The position numbers were made by a program, and so were the translations under genes. Below the pieces are notes generated by a model. The model made no database searches, had not been told where the DNA came from, and saw nothing but the letters and a program-made list of their open reading frames with translations. DNA of 64,000 nucleotides from Acidimicrobiaceae bacterium (GTDB lineage: Bacteria; Actinomycetota; Acidimicrobiia; Acidimicrobiales; Ilumatobacteraceae): the NCBI GenBank assembly GCA_020637235.1, contig JACJWG010000010.1, positions 1-64,000 on the forward strand, given 5' to 3'. This document shows, piece after piece, positions 9,094 to 17,279 of the stretch. Numbering within the stretch: position 1 is the stretch's first letter; every line of letters begins with the position of its first letter.

Positions 9094-9574
9094 CGCGCCG
9101 CCCGCCGACGTGCTCGTGGTGGGGTGTGGCAACGACCTGCGCAGCGACGACGGCGCCGGACGAGTGGTGGCCCACCGGGTGCAGCTCCTCGCGGAGGAAC
9201 GTGGGCTCACGGAGGTGGGTGTGCGCTCGGTGGTGCAACTCGTGCCCGAACTCGCGCTCGACATCGGCCGGGCACAGCACGTGGTCTTCGTCGATGCGAG
9301 CATCGACGTCGACCGGCTCACGGTCACACCACTCGCACCGAGTACCAGCGCCGCCGACGGCAGCCGGGAGCCGTGGACGCCGATGACGCATCACCTGGGT
9401 CCGGCGGCACTCGTCGAACTGGCCCGCCGGTACGCCGGCGAGGTGCCCGAGCACGTGACGCTCGTGGCGATCCCCGTGCACGACCTCGGCTACGGCGACC
9501 GACTGACGAGCCCGACCGCCGAAGCCGTCGAGCTCGCCGTCGATCTGATCGACCGCCTGATCACCCCGGGCTGA
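9086..9574 (+). CDS. hoxW: HoxW, hydrogenase maturation endopeptidase
   Basis: 162 residues, HybD/HupD-type protease that cleaves the C-terminal tail of HoxH. VVGCGNDLRSDDGAG near the N-terminus contains the first metal-sensing acidic residue (family GxGNxLxxDDG), VFVDAS holds the second Asp and the His in MTHHLGPAAL matches the third ligand. Start GTG 9086 lies inside the hoxH end. Last gene of the operon; a strong hairpin follows. The hypA-F genes for the NiFe ligands are not in the window and must be elsewhere. Confidence 0.92.
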   Translation: MADAPPADVLVVGCGNDLRSDDGAGRVVAHRVQLLAEERGLTEVGVRSVVQLVPELALDIGRAQHVVFVDASIDVDRLTVTPLAPSTSAADGSREPWTPMTHHLGPAALVELARRYAGEVPEHVTLVAIPVHDLGYGDRLTSPTAEAVELAVDLIDRLITPG

Positions 9575-9588
9575 CGCGAGGGACGTCG

Positions 9589-9625
9589 GGTGCGCTGCCG
9601 CTCGCTGGACGATCGGCAGCGCACC
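9589..9625. terminator. Bidirectional terminator between hoxW and nrdJ
   Basis: A perfect 12-bp inverted repeat, GGTGCGCTGCCG / CGGCAGCGCACC, with a 13-nt loop, sits between the convergent 3' ends of hoxW (stop 9574) and nrdJ (stop 9648). Its position and symmetry fit termination from both sides. Confidence 0.75.
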
Positions 9626-9647
9626 AGATGTGCGACCGACGACGGGC

Positions 9648-12539
9648 TCAGCTGCAGCCGCTGGTGCTGCCGCAGCTCGGGCAGGCGTGGCAGCTGCCGG
9701 CGCGCACCATCTGCACGCCACACTGCATGCACATCGGTGCATCGCTGTGGCGCACCGCCGGCTTCGGCGTGATGGCGGCCGGGCGGGTGAGTCCCTCGGG
9801 GTTGGTGACGTCGTTGTTCGGCGCCAGCGGGGCCACGCCGAGCTCGAGTTGGGCGGCGAGCTCGTCGGCGGACGGCACGCTCTTCGGATCGGCGACCACC
9901 TCGCTCCCGGTGCGCGTCTCCATCACCGACTCCTCCACACCGGGCAGCGTGGGCTGCAGGCGCTCGTCGATCGAGAAGATGCCGAGCTCGGCACGCTCGT
10001 CGTAGCTCATGTACTCGAGCGCCAGGCGACGGAACAGGTAGTCCATGATCGACGAGGCGAAGCGGATGTCCGGATCGTCGGTCATGCCGGCCGGCTCGAA
10101 GCGCATGTTGACGAAGGCCTCGACGAACGAGCGCAGCGGCACGCCGTACTGCAGGCCGTAGCTGATGCTCTTCGCGAAGGCGTCCATGATGCCGCTGAGC
10201 GTGGAACCCTGCTTCGACACCGTGAGGAAGATCTCGCCGGGCTGGCCGTTCTCGTACTCGCCGATGGTGGCGAAGCCCTTGCTGTCGGCGACGCGGAACT
10301 CGAAGGTGCGGCCCTTGCGACTGCGCGGCAGCTTCTGGCGGATCGGCTGGTGGACGATCTTCTCGACGATCTTCTCGACCACCTGGGTGGCGATGGCCGG
10401 CGCGTCGACCGCAGCGGCGGCGTCGCTCGACTCGCCGTCCTTCTTCGCCGTGCTGAGCGGCTGGGCCACCTTGCAGTTGTCGCGATAGATGGCGACGGCC
10501 TTCAGGCCGAGCTGCCACGACAGCAGGTGCAGTTCCTCGATGTCCTCGATCGTGGCCTCTTCGGGCATGTTGACGGTCTTCGAGATCGCACCCGACAGGA
10601 ACGGCTGCACCGCACCCATCATCCGCACGTGGCCCTCGTAGTGGATGGTGTTGTCGCCCATCGAGCAGGCGAACACGGCCACGTGCTCGGCGGCGAGGTG
10701 CGGCGCCCCGAGGATGCTCTTCTCGCGGTCGATGTAGGAGATGATCTCGTCGACCTGCTGGGTGGTGTAGCCGAGGCGACGCAGCGCCCGCGGGATCGTC
10801 TGGTTGACGATCACCATGGTGCCGCCACCGACGAGCTTCTTCATCTTCACCAGACCGAGGTCGGGCTCGATGCCGGTGGTGTCGCAGTCCATCATCAGGC
10901 CGATCGTGCCCGTCGGTGCGAGCACCGAGGCCTGACTGTTGCGCACGCCGTACTCCTCACCGTCGCGCACCGCCGACTCCCACGCCTGCTGGCCGGCGGC
11001 GACGAGCTCGGCCGGCACCGCGTCGACGCCGTCGATCTCGTAACTCGCGTCGCGGTGCATGCGCAACACGTTCAACATGTACGACTCGTTCTCCGCGAAG
11101 CCGGCGAACGGGCCCATCCGGCTCGCGGTGCGGGCGCTGGTGGCATAGCTGTGACCGGTCATGAGCGAGGTGAGCGCAGCCGCCCACGCCCGACCCTCGA
11201 CCGAGTCGTAGGGCAGGCCGAGCGCCATCAGCAGCGCGCCCAGATTGGCGTAGCCGATGCCGAGCTGGCGGAACAGGCGGCTGTTCTCGCCGATCGACTC
11301 GGTCGGGTAGTCGGCGCGACCGACCAGGATCTCCTGGGCGGTGAACACCACCTCGACGGTGTGACGGAACGCCTCGACGTCGAACGCGTCGTCGCCGGTG
11401 GAGTCGAGGTCGAGGTACTTGAGCAGGTTGATCGACGCGAGGTTGCAGGCCGAGTTGTCGATGTGCATGTACTCGCTGCACGGGTTCGAGCCGTTGATCC
11501 GTCCGGTCGCGTGAGCGGTGTGCCACTTGTTGATGGTGGTGTCGAACTGCAGCCCCGGGTCGGCGCACTCCCACGCCGCCGTGGCGAGCTGGCGCCACAC
11601 GTCACGGGCACGCACCGTGCGCACCGGCGAGCCGTCGGTGACCGACGTGAGCGCCCAGTCCGTGTCGTCGACGACGGCCTGCATGAAGTCGTCGGTGACG
11701 CGCACCGAGTTGTTGGCGTTCTGGTACTGGATCGAGAAGCTGTCGGCGCCGTCGAGGTCCATGTCGAACCCGGCGTCGCGCAGCACGCGGGCCTTGCGCT
11801 CTTCGCGGGCCTTGCACCAGATGAACTCCTCGACGTCCGGGTGGTCGACGTTCAGGATCACCATCTTGGCGGCGCGGCGGGTCTTGCCGCCGCTCTTGAT
11901 CGTGCCGGCCGACGCGTCGGCGCCACGCATGAAGCTCACCGGGCCCGAGGCGGTGCCGCCGCCGTTCAGCAGCTCGTGGCTCGAACGGATCTTCGACAGG
12001 TTGACCCCCGACCCCGATCCGCCCTTGAAGATCACACCTTCCTCGCGGTACCAGTTGAGGATCGAGTCCATCGTGTCGTCGACCGACAGGATGAAGCACG
12101 CGCTCGCCTGCTGGGGCACGCCCTTCACACCGATGTTGAACCACACCGGGCTGTTGAACGCGGCCCGCTGCGTGGCGAGGATGAACTTCAGCTCGTTGCG
12201 GAACGCATCGGCCTCGTCGGTGTCGACGAAGTAGCCGCCCTCGACACCCCAGGTGGTGATCGTGTCGGCGACCCGATCGATCACCTGGCGCAGCGAGGTC
12301 TCCCGGCCGGGGGTGCCGAGGGTGCCACGGAAGTACTTCTGGGCGACGATGTTGGTGGCGTTCAGCGACCAGCTGGCGGGGAACTCGACGTCGAGCTGCT
12401 CGAAGGCGACCGAACCGTCCTTCCAGTTCGTGATCCGCGCGTCACGACGCTCCCACACGATCTGGTCGTACGGGTGCACGCCGGGCGTCGTGAAGTGACG
12501 CGTGATTCCGATGGAGAGGCGTTCGGGCGCCAGCGACAT
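9648..12539 (-). CDS. nrdJ: Class II (adenosylcobalamin-dependent) ribonucleoside-diphosphate reductase
   Basis: 963 residues. Reduces ribonucleotides to deoxyribonucleotides using a B12-derived thiyl radical, with or without oxygen. Motifs: NPCSEYMHIDNSACNLAS, PTGTIGLMMDCDTTGIEPDL, and a C-terminal Cys-rich zinc/thiol tail with CMQCG and CPSCGSTSGC, the flexible arm that re-reduces the active site. ATG 12539 is preceded by GAGGAAG. It is followed downstream by a convergent hoxW. nrdR, the usual transcriptional repressor of nrd genes, lies 3.7 kb away on the same strand. A well-formed promoter overlapped by dyads lies upstream (12668-12697). Confidence 0.95.
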   Translation of the reverse strand: MSLAPERLSIGITRHFTTPGVHPYDQIVWERRDARITNWKDGSVAFEQLDVEFPASWSLNATNIVAQKYFRGTLGTPGRETSLRQVIDRVADTITTWGVEGGYFVDTDEADAFRNELKFILATQRAAFNSPVWFNIGVKGVPQQASACFILSVDDTMDSILNWYREEGVIFKGGSGSGVNLSKIRSSHELLNGGGTASGPVSFMRGADASAGTIKSGGKTRRAAKMVILNVDHPDVEEFIWCKAREERKARVLRDAGFDMDLDGADSFSIQYQNANNSVRVTDDFMQAVVDDTDWALTSVTDGSPVRTVRARDVWRQLATAAWECADPGLQFDTTINKWHTAHATGRINGSNPCSEYMHIDNSACNLASINLLKYLDLDSTGDDAFDVEAFRHTVEVVFTAQEILVGRADYPTESIGENSRLFRQLGIGYANLGALLMALGLPYDSVEGRAWAAALTSLMTGHSYATSARTASRMGPFAGFAENESYMLNVLRMHRDASYEIDGVDAVPAELVAAGQQAWESAVRDGEEYGVRNSQASVLAPTGTIGLMMDCDTTGIEPDLGLVKMKKLVGGGTMVIVNQTIPRALRRLGYTTQQVDEIISYIDREKSILGAPHLAAEHVAVFACSMGDNTIHYEGHVRMMGAVQPFLSGAISKTVNMPEEATIEDIEELHLLSWQLGLKAVAIYRDNCKVAQPLSTAKKDGESSDAAAAVDAPAIATQVVEKIVEKIVHQPIRQKLPRSRKGRTFEFRVADSKGFATIGEYENGQPGEIFLTVSKQGSTLSGIMDAFAKSISYGLQYGVPLRSFVEAFVNMRFEPAGMTDDPDIRFASSIMDYLFRRLALEYMSYDERAELGIFSIDERLQPTLPGVEESVMETRTGSEVVADPKSVPSADELAAQLELGVAPLAPNNDVTNPEGLTRPAAITPKPAVRHSDAPMCMQCGVQMVRAGSCHACPSCGSTSGCS

Positions 12540-12667
12540 GGTTCTTCCTCAGTTCTTCGTTCGACGATCTTCTCGACGGACTTCTTGACGATCTACAGAC
12601 AGTTCCGACCACAACATGTGGTGTTCACCCGCCCCCGCAACGGCGAGCAGCCACAAGAGGTTGAAAG

Positions 12668-12697
12668 ATTACAGCACTGTAGTTACAGGACTGTCAA
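12668..12697 (-). promoter_or_regulatory. nrdJ promoter with overlapping dyads (candidate NrdR sites)
   Basis: On the minus strand TTGACA (12697-12692), an 18-base spacer and TGTAAT (12673-12668) form a near-consensus vegetative promoter, rare in this G+C-rich DNA. Two imperfect copies of ACAG-NN-CTGT (12671-12680 and 12685-12694) cover the spacer and -35. A further dyad, ACAACATGTGGTGTT, lies in the leader at 12611-12625. These could bind NrdR; they resemble but do not match the Proteobacterial NrdR box closely. The leader is about 120 nt; I see no B12-riboswitch B12 box in it. Confidence 0.55.
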
Positions 12698-13205
12698 CGA
12701 CCGTCCTGACGGTTTCCTTCCCCGCCCGAGCTGTGTCGACGCACGCCGCCGGCGCCGGGCAGCACCCGACGCCGACGGTCACGCCGAACACGCAGCGTGA
12801 CAGCGGTGCACGGTCACAGGTCGGAAGCCCTCGCCCCACAGCCCTCGCCGCGCCGACGACCTCGGCCGGGGCGAACGCCTCGGTCACGGTCGTCGTCGAC
12901 GACCCGGACTGACCATCCGTGCCGCACACCGCTGCCATCTGCGGCTGCCCAACCTAAGCCCGCCGGCCTGTGGGGAGGAAGAGGGACAACGTTGTGAATT
13001 GCTGTGGACGACCCTGTGGACATCCATGATCGGGCTGTGGGCGATCCCCCCGGGGCTGTGGACGTCCCGCGTGGTGGAACTCGTGCGATCGTGCACCGAT
13101 CGGGTGACGAACGTCCTGCTCAGGGGCACCCTGTCGGAGGTGACGGGCGACACGTCACCTCGACGACACCGGCGAGCGACGACCTCGCCTCGACGACGAC
13201 GATGT
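12698..13205. other. Gene-poor interval upstream of nrdJ
   Basis: About 500 bp without a convincing gene. Short open frames exist on both strands but they lack ribosome sites and have low-complexity translations. The right half holds a cluster of CTGTGG motifs (separate entry). The 3' end of the molybdopterin oxidoreductase gene abuts at 13206. Confidence 0.5.
12968..13061 (+). repeat. Cluster of five CTGTGG motifs
   Basis: CTGTGG occurs at 12968, 13002, 13014, 13035 and 13056; three of them extend to CTGTGGAC. The last three are spaced by exactly 21 bp, two helical turns. TGTGGA is part of the reverse complement of DnaA-box-like sequences (TTATCCACA), but no full DnaA box is present and no replication genes are near. 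Function unknown. Confidence 0.4.
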
Positions 13206-15542
13206 TCACACCCCCGCGGCTGCGTGGGGCACCGGCGACACCTCGACCGGGATCCCGTTCAGCACGCTGGTGCCCGACAACGGATCGAGCGCTGCGTCGT
13301 CGGTGAGGACGTTGCTGTTCACGCCGGCGCGTTCGGCGGCGACACGCAGCCGGCTCCCGGGACGGTCGTGCCCCCAGCCGTGGGGCAGGCTCACGACGCC
13401 GGGACGCACCACATCGGTCACTTCGACGGGTGCGTCGAGCGAGCCGACGCGGCTGGCGACACGAGCCCGACCGCCGTGGGTGAGACCGAGGCGGGCAGCG
13501 TCGTCGGGATGCACCTGCAGGGTGCAACGCGGCGCTCCCTTCACGAGCACCTCGACGTTGTGCATCCAGGAGTTGTTGCTCCGCAGGTGACGGCGACCCA
13601 CCAGGACGAGACCACGCTGCGTGAGATCGTCCCAGGAGGCCGCCAGGCGGTCGAGGTCGGCCACCAGCACCGGATGGTCGAGCTCCACCATCCCCGACGG
13701 GGTCTGGAGCACCGCCGGCAGCCGCGGCTGCAGCGGACCGAAGTCCACCCCGTGCGGATGCGCGAGCAGCAGATCGAGGCTCGCACCGTCGTCGGGTCCG
13801 GCGCCGAACGCCGCGCCGAACGGGCCGGTCTGGAGCATCAGGTCGAGCATCCGCTCGGGCCCTCGACGCCCGCTCCGGGAGAGTTCGGCGACGATCTCGT
13901 CCGGGTCGCGTCCGTGGATCGCCGAGTACTCGTCGCGCACGGCGCTCGACACCATCGCCCCGATCGCGAGGTCGTCGACCGCAGCCGGGTCGGTGTCGGG
14001 GGCCAGGCCCTGCGCGATCGCGGCGAGCCGGGCGAGCACCTCCCACTCGTCGGGCTGACCCTCGTCGAGCGCGAGCACCGGCGGGCTGTAGTTGGCGACG
14101 TTGCGCACGGCGAACTGCAGGAGCAGCAGGTCGTAGTGGCTCTTCTGCAGCGCCGACGGGCTGGGCAGGATCACGTCGGCGTGACGCGTGGTCTCGTTGA
14201 GGTAGATGTCGACGCTCACCATGAACTCCAGCTCGTCGAGCGCCGCGTCGAGCTGCTCGCTGTGCGGCGTACTGAGCACCGGGTTGCCGGCCACGGTGAC
14301 GAGGCATCGCACCTGCCCGTCGCCGGGCGTCGTGATCTCCTCGGCCAGCGCGGCCGCCGGGTACTCGCCCATCACCTCCGGCAGCTGTCGCACCCGCGTC
14401 GAACCACGGCCGATCCGGAACCCCGGGCCCCCACCTGGCTTCGGCGGACGCGAGGCGACCGGCGTGGGGAACATCGACCCGCCGACCACGTCGAGGTTGC
14501 CGGCCACCAGGTTCACCACGTCCACGAGCCACGACGTGGTGGTACCGAACTCGGTGGTGGTGGTGCCGATTCGGCCGTACACGGCCGCACGCTCGGTGCG
14601 GGCGAGGTCGCGAGCCAGCTCGCGGATCGCGGACGCAGCGACACCCGTGGCCTCGCTCACCGCCTCAGGGGTGAAGCGTGCGCACGCCGCCAGCACGGTG
14701 TCGAGCCCGCGAACATGGGGCGCCACGTGCGCCGGCACCCGCACCAGATCTTCCGCGTGCAACGTGTGCACCATCGCGGCGAGGAACAGCGCGTCGGTGC
14801 CGGGCCGGATCGGCAGCCAGTCGTCGGCCTCGTCGGCGGTGCGGGTGCGACGCGGATCGACCACCACGAGGCGTCCACCGCGAGCGCGGATCGCCTCGAT
14901 CCGACCGGGGAAGTCGGGCGCGGTGCACAGGCTGCCGTTGGACGCGTAGGGGTTCGCGCCGAGCACCACCAGCAGATCGGTCCGGTCGAGATCGGGCACG
15001 GGCACCGTGACGGCGCCGCCGTACACGTACGCCGATGCCACCTGCCGCGGCATCTGGTCGACCGTCGACGCGGAGAACACGTTGCGCGTGCCGAGGGCGT
15101 GGAGCCAGCTGCGGCCGAAGGTCATCCCGGCGAGGTTGTGGGCGTTCGGGTTGCCGATGTACGCGGCGATCGACCCGCGACCGTGACGTTCGATCACACC
15201 ACCGAGCCCGCGTGCCACCTCGGCCCACGCCTCCGGCCAGTCGACCTCGACGTGCACCCCGTCGCGACGCACGAGCGGGCGTCGCAGGCGATCCGGGTCG
15301 TCGTGGAGCTGGCGCAGGGTCGACCCCTTCGGGCACAGGAACCCGGCGCTGAACACATCGGCGCGATCGCCCCGGATGCGGGTCACCCGCTCGCGGCCGT
15401 CCGCGCCGGCGGCGACCGTCAGCTCGAGACCGCACCCCGCCTCGCACAACGGACAGGTTCGAAAGGCCGTGCGCGTGCTGGCCGCTCCGTGATCGGTGTC
15501 ACCGGCGCCGGCCGGCAGGACGATGTCGCTGCTGTTCCCCAT
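13206..15542 (-). CDS. Molybdopterin (bis-MGD) oxidoreductase, formate dehydrogenase/nitrate reductase superfamily
   Basis: 778 residues from ATG 15542 (another in-frame ATG lies three codons upstream). The N-terminus has the [4Fe-4S] motif CPLCEAGC followed by FLCPKG about 40 residues later, then Molybdopterin domains (VLGANPYASNG, VVVDPRRTRTADEAD, VTVAGNPVLSTP) and a C-terminal molydop-binding beta-barrel (LVGRRHLRSNNSWMHN, VSLPHGWGH). The expected Mo-ligand position, in SASTVDQMPRQVAS, has no Cys or Sec, so a Cys/Sec-type formate dehydrogenase is unlikely. It stands alone with no Fe-S or membrane partner next to it, so the electron acceptor and substrate remain unknown. Its start overlaps or abuts the divergent RibD_C gene. 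Confidence 0.85.
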   Translation of the reverse strand: MGNSSDIVLPAGAGDTDHGAASTRTAFRTCPLCEAGCGLELTVAAGADGRERVTRIRGDRADVFSAGFLCPKGSTLRQLHDDPDRLRRPLVRRDGVHVEVDWPEAWAEVARGLGGVIERHGRGSIAAYIGNPNAHNLAGMTFGRSWLHALGTRNVFSASTVDQMPRQVASAYVYGGAVTVPVPDLDRTDLLVVLGANPYASNGSLCTAPDFPGRIEAIRARGGRLVVVDPRRTRTADEADDWLPIRPGTDALFLAAMVHTLHAEDLVRVPAHVAPHVRGLDTVLAACARFTPEAVSEATGVAASAIRELARDLARTERAAVYGRIGTTTTEFGTTTSWLVDVVNLVAGNLDVVGGSMFPTPVASRPPKPGGGPGFRIGRGSTRVRQLPEVMGEYPAAALAEEITTPGDGQVRCLVTVAGNPVLSTPHSEQLDAALDELEFMVSVDIYLNETTRHADVILPSPSALQKSHYDLLLLQFAVRNVANYSPPVLALDEGQPDEWEVLARLAAIAQGLAPDTDPAAVDDLAIGAMVSSAVRDEYSAIHGRDPDEIVAELSRSGRRGPERMLDLMLQTGPFGAAFGAGPDDGASLDLLLAHPHGVDFGPLQPRLPAVLQTPSGMVELDHPVLVADLDRLAASWDDLTQRGLVLVGRRHLRSNNSWMHNVEVLVKGAPRCTLQVHPDDAARLGLTHGGRARVASRVGSLDAPVEVTDVVRPGVVSLPHGWGHDRPGSRLRVAAERAGVNSNVLTDDAALDPLSGTSVLNGIPVEVSPVPHAAAGV

Positions 15543-15561
15543 GGCTGACATCATCGCAGGC

Positions 15562-16227
15562 ATGCGTCGCCTGCTGCCCGACCCGGTCGACCCGCTCACC
15601 GTGGCCGAGGCCTACGGTGTGCATCGCCCGCGCCCGACCCACCGGCCGTGGGTCGGGGTGTGCATGGTGGCGGGTCTCGACGGTTCGACCGTCGTCGACG
15701 ACTCGTCGCGTGCGCTGTCGAGCCCGACCGACACCGAGGTGCTGATCGGCCTCCGCGCGCTCGCCGACGTCATCGTCGTCGGCGCGTCGACGGTGCGGAT
15801 CGAGGGGTACGGGCCACCGAGCAAGGCGGGTCAGACGATCGGTGTGGTCACGCGTACCGGCGAGGGCCTCGACTTCACCGCCCCGCTGTTCACCAGCGGT
15901 GCCGGTTTCGTGGTGTGTCCCACCTCCGCACCCGAGCTGCCCGTGCCCACGGTGCGCGCCGGCCGGCACGAGGTCGACCTGGCCGCAGCACTGGCCCAGC
16001 TGGACGTCGGGTTCGTGCAGGCCGAGGGCGGATCGATGCTCAACGGTGCCCTGGCCACGGCCGATCTCGTCGACGAGCTGAACCTCACCATCTCGCCGGT
16101 GATCAGCGGTGGCGACGGTCCCCGGCTCACCGCAGGCGCGCCGTCGTTGCTGCGCCGGATGGACCTCGCCCACGTGTGCGAGGACGACGGATTCCTGTTC
16201 ACCCGCTACGTCCGACGCTCGGGCTGA
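15562..16227 (+). CDS. RibD C-terminal (pyrimidine reductase) domain protein
   Basis: 221 residues, DHFR-like RibD_C fold, used for 5-amino-6-ribosylamino-uracil phosphate reduction in riboflavin synthesis or for related reductions. Visible: CMVAGLDGSTVVDDSSRALSS near the N-terminus, VVGASTVRIEGYGPP, and the NADPH-binding region VQAEGGSMLNGALATADLVDELNLTISPV. The deaminase domain of bifunctional RibD is missing, and no other rib genes are close, so it may not be the biosynthetic enzyme. ATG 15562 gives the family-like N-terminus; ATG 15541 and 15496 in frame would overlap the divergent gene. Confidence 0.8.
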   Translation: MRRLLPDPVDPLTVAEAYGVHRPRPTHRPWVGVCMVAGLDGSTVVDDSSRALSSPTDTEVLIGLRALADVIVVGASTVRIEGYGPPSKAGQTIGVVTRTGEGLDFTAPLFTSGAGFVVCPTSAPELPVPTVRAGRHEVDLAAALAQLDVGFVQAEGGSMLNGALATADLVDELNLTISPVISGGDGPRLTAGAPSLLRRMDLAHVCEDDGFLFTRYVRRSG

Positions 16228-16249
16228 CCTCGCTTCGCCGGGCGACCGG

Positions 16250-16708
16250 TCAGGCCTTCTGGAGCTTCTTCATCAGCGACAGTTCGCGCTGGAAATCGGC
16301 CGCGCCGTCGAATCCCTTGTACACGCTGGCGAACCGGAGGTAGAGCACGTCGTCGAGACGCCGGAGCCGCTCGAGCACCGCCCGTCCGACCCGCTCGCTC
16401 GTGATCTCCCCCTCGGCGACACGCATCTCCTCCTCGACCGATTCGGCGAGGTGGTGGATCTGGTCGAGACTGACGGGACGCCCCTTGCCGGCCGCAGCGA
16501 CACCGGCGACGATCTTCTGTCGCTCGAACGGCTGACGCGTGCCGTTGGACTTCACCACGACCAGCGGCACCTCGTCGAGTCGCTCGTAGGTCGTGAAGCG
16601 GTGCTGGCAGCCGGTGCACGACCGGCGACGACGGATCGCCGCGCCCTCCTCGGCCTCTCGCGAGTCGATCACCTTGGTGTCGTCGGCTCGACATCGGGGG
16701 CAGCGCAC
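16250..16708 (-). CDS. nrdR: NrdR, ATP-cone transcriptional repressor of ribonucleotide reductase genes
   Basis: 152 residues, the usual family size. The N-terminal zinc ribbon is complete (MRCPRC, CTGCQHRFTTYER), followed by the ATP-cone (VVKSNGTRQPFERQKIVAGV ... FASVYKGFDGAADFQREL) that senses dATP/ATP. The likely target is nrdJ in this window. It lies 77 bp downstream of the LysM gene on the same strand, the order lexA / LysM gene / nrdR found in mycobacteria, so it may be partly co-transcribed with an SOS-regulated promoter. Confidence 0.96.
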   Translation of the reverse strand: MRCPRCRADDTKVIDSREAEEGAAIRRRRSCTGCQHRFTTYERLDEVPLVVVKSNGTRQPFERQKIVAGVAAAGKGRPVSLDQIHHLAESVEEEMRVAEGEITSERVGRAVLERLRRLDDVLYLRFASVYKGFDGAADFQRELSLMKKLQKA

Positions 16709-16785
16709 GTCGTCACGCTAGCGGACACCTGCCGACTCCACCGACCGGGATCCGACCCACCTCCCCCGGTGAGCGCTCGCGCGGA

Positions 16786-17187
16786 TCACGGCAGGTCGAG
16801 CGCTTGACCCGCCTCGATCGAGGCCGATCCGTTGAGCACGACGAGCAGATCGACCACGTCGACCACGTCGGCATCGGGATACAGGCGCGTCGCGATCGAC
16901 CACAGCGTGTCACCCGGTTGGACGACGTAGGTGGTGCGGCCGACCGTGGCGGCGAAGGCAGGATCGCCACCACGGTCGGCCAGACCACGTTCGGCCACCG
17001 ACCCGATCGAGGACACCAGCGCCACGACGAACACCACCGCGCCGACACGGCGGCGGACGAACGTGGAACGGTCCGGCATCACCCGAGCGGGCACGGCGTA
17101 CCGACCGGGCAGCGAACGGGTCGCGGGCGTGGCACGGCGCACCTGAGGTGTGCGGCGCGGGGCGAGCGATGCGCTGGCTGCCGACAT
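16786..17187 (-). CDS. LysM-domain membrane protein, Rv2719c (ChiZ)/DivS-like SOS division inhibitor candidate
   Basis: 133 residues: basic N-terminal tail, one membrane segment (about residues 48-64, VGAVVFVVALVSSIGSV) and a C-terminal LysM domain (YVVQPGDTLWSIATRLYP ... NGSASIEAGQALDLP) that binds peptidoglycan outside the cell. ATG 17187 has AAAGGAG upstream. In mycobacteria and corynebacteria a LysM protein in the same place, divergent from lexA and upstream of nrdR, is SOS-induced and blocks septation; YneA of Bacillus is analogous. Position plus several LexA boxes upstream support that role here, but it is inferred. A hexanucleotide repeat lies just before the ribosome site. Confidence 0.85.
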   Translation of the reverse strand: MSAASASLAPRRTPQVRRATPATRSLPGRYAVPARVMPDRSTFVRRRVGAVVFVVALVSSIGSVAERGLADRGGDPAFAATVGRTTYVVQPGDTLWSIATRLYPDADVVDVVDLLVVLNGSASIEAGQALDLP

Positions 17188-17205
17188 GTCGTCTCCTTTC
17201 GAGTA

Positions 17206-17247
17206 CGAGATCGAGATCGAGATCGAGATCGAGATCGAGATCGAGGT
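17206..17247. repeat. (CGAGAT)n microsatellite in the LysM-gene leader
   Basis: Six perfect copies of CGAGAT (17206-17241) plus one copy with a single change (CGAGGT). It begins 18 bp upstream of the LysM gene start, just beyond its Shine-Dalgarno AAAGGAG, and lies between that gene and the LexA box array. Unit-number changes would alter leader length without changing a reading frame. Confidence 0.9.
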
Positions 17248-17279
17248 CGATCAGCAGAACTCGTGGGCCGCAGACTCCG

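Noticed and set aside
12540..12700. Cobalamin riboswitch in front of nrdJ
   Set aside because: No B12-box consensus or the expected long structured leader was found in the roughly 120-nt leader; the promoter dyads explain the region better.
9630..12800. Plus-strand open frame of over 1000 codons
   Set aside because: It mirrors nrdJ on the opposite strand, a frequent effect of G+C-rich third positions; no motif or ribosome site supports it.
12968..13061. Chromosomal replication origin
   Set aside because: CTGTGGAC resembles part of a DnaA box but no full box, AT-rich unwinding region, dnaA, dnaN or parAB lies near.
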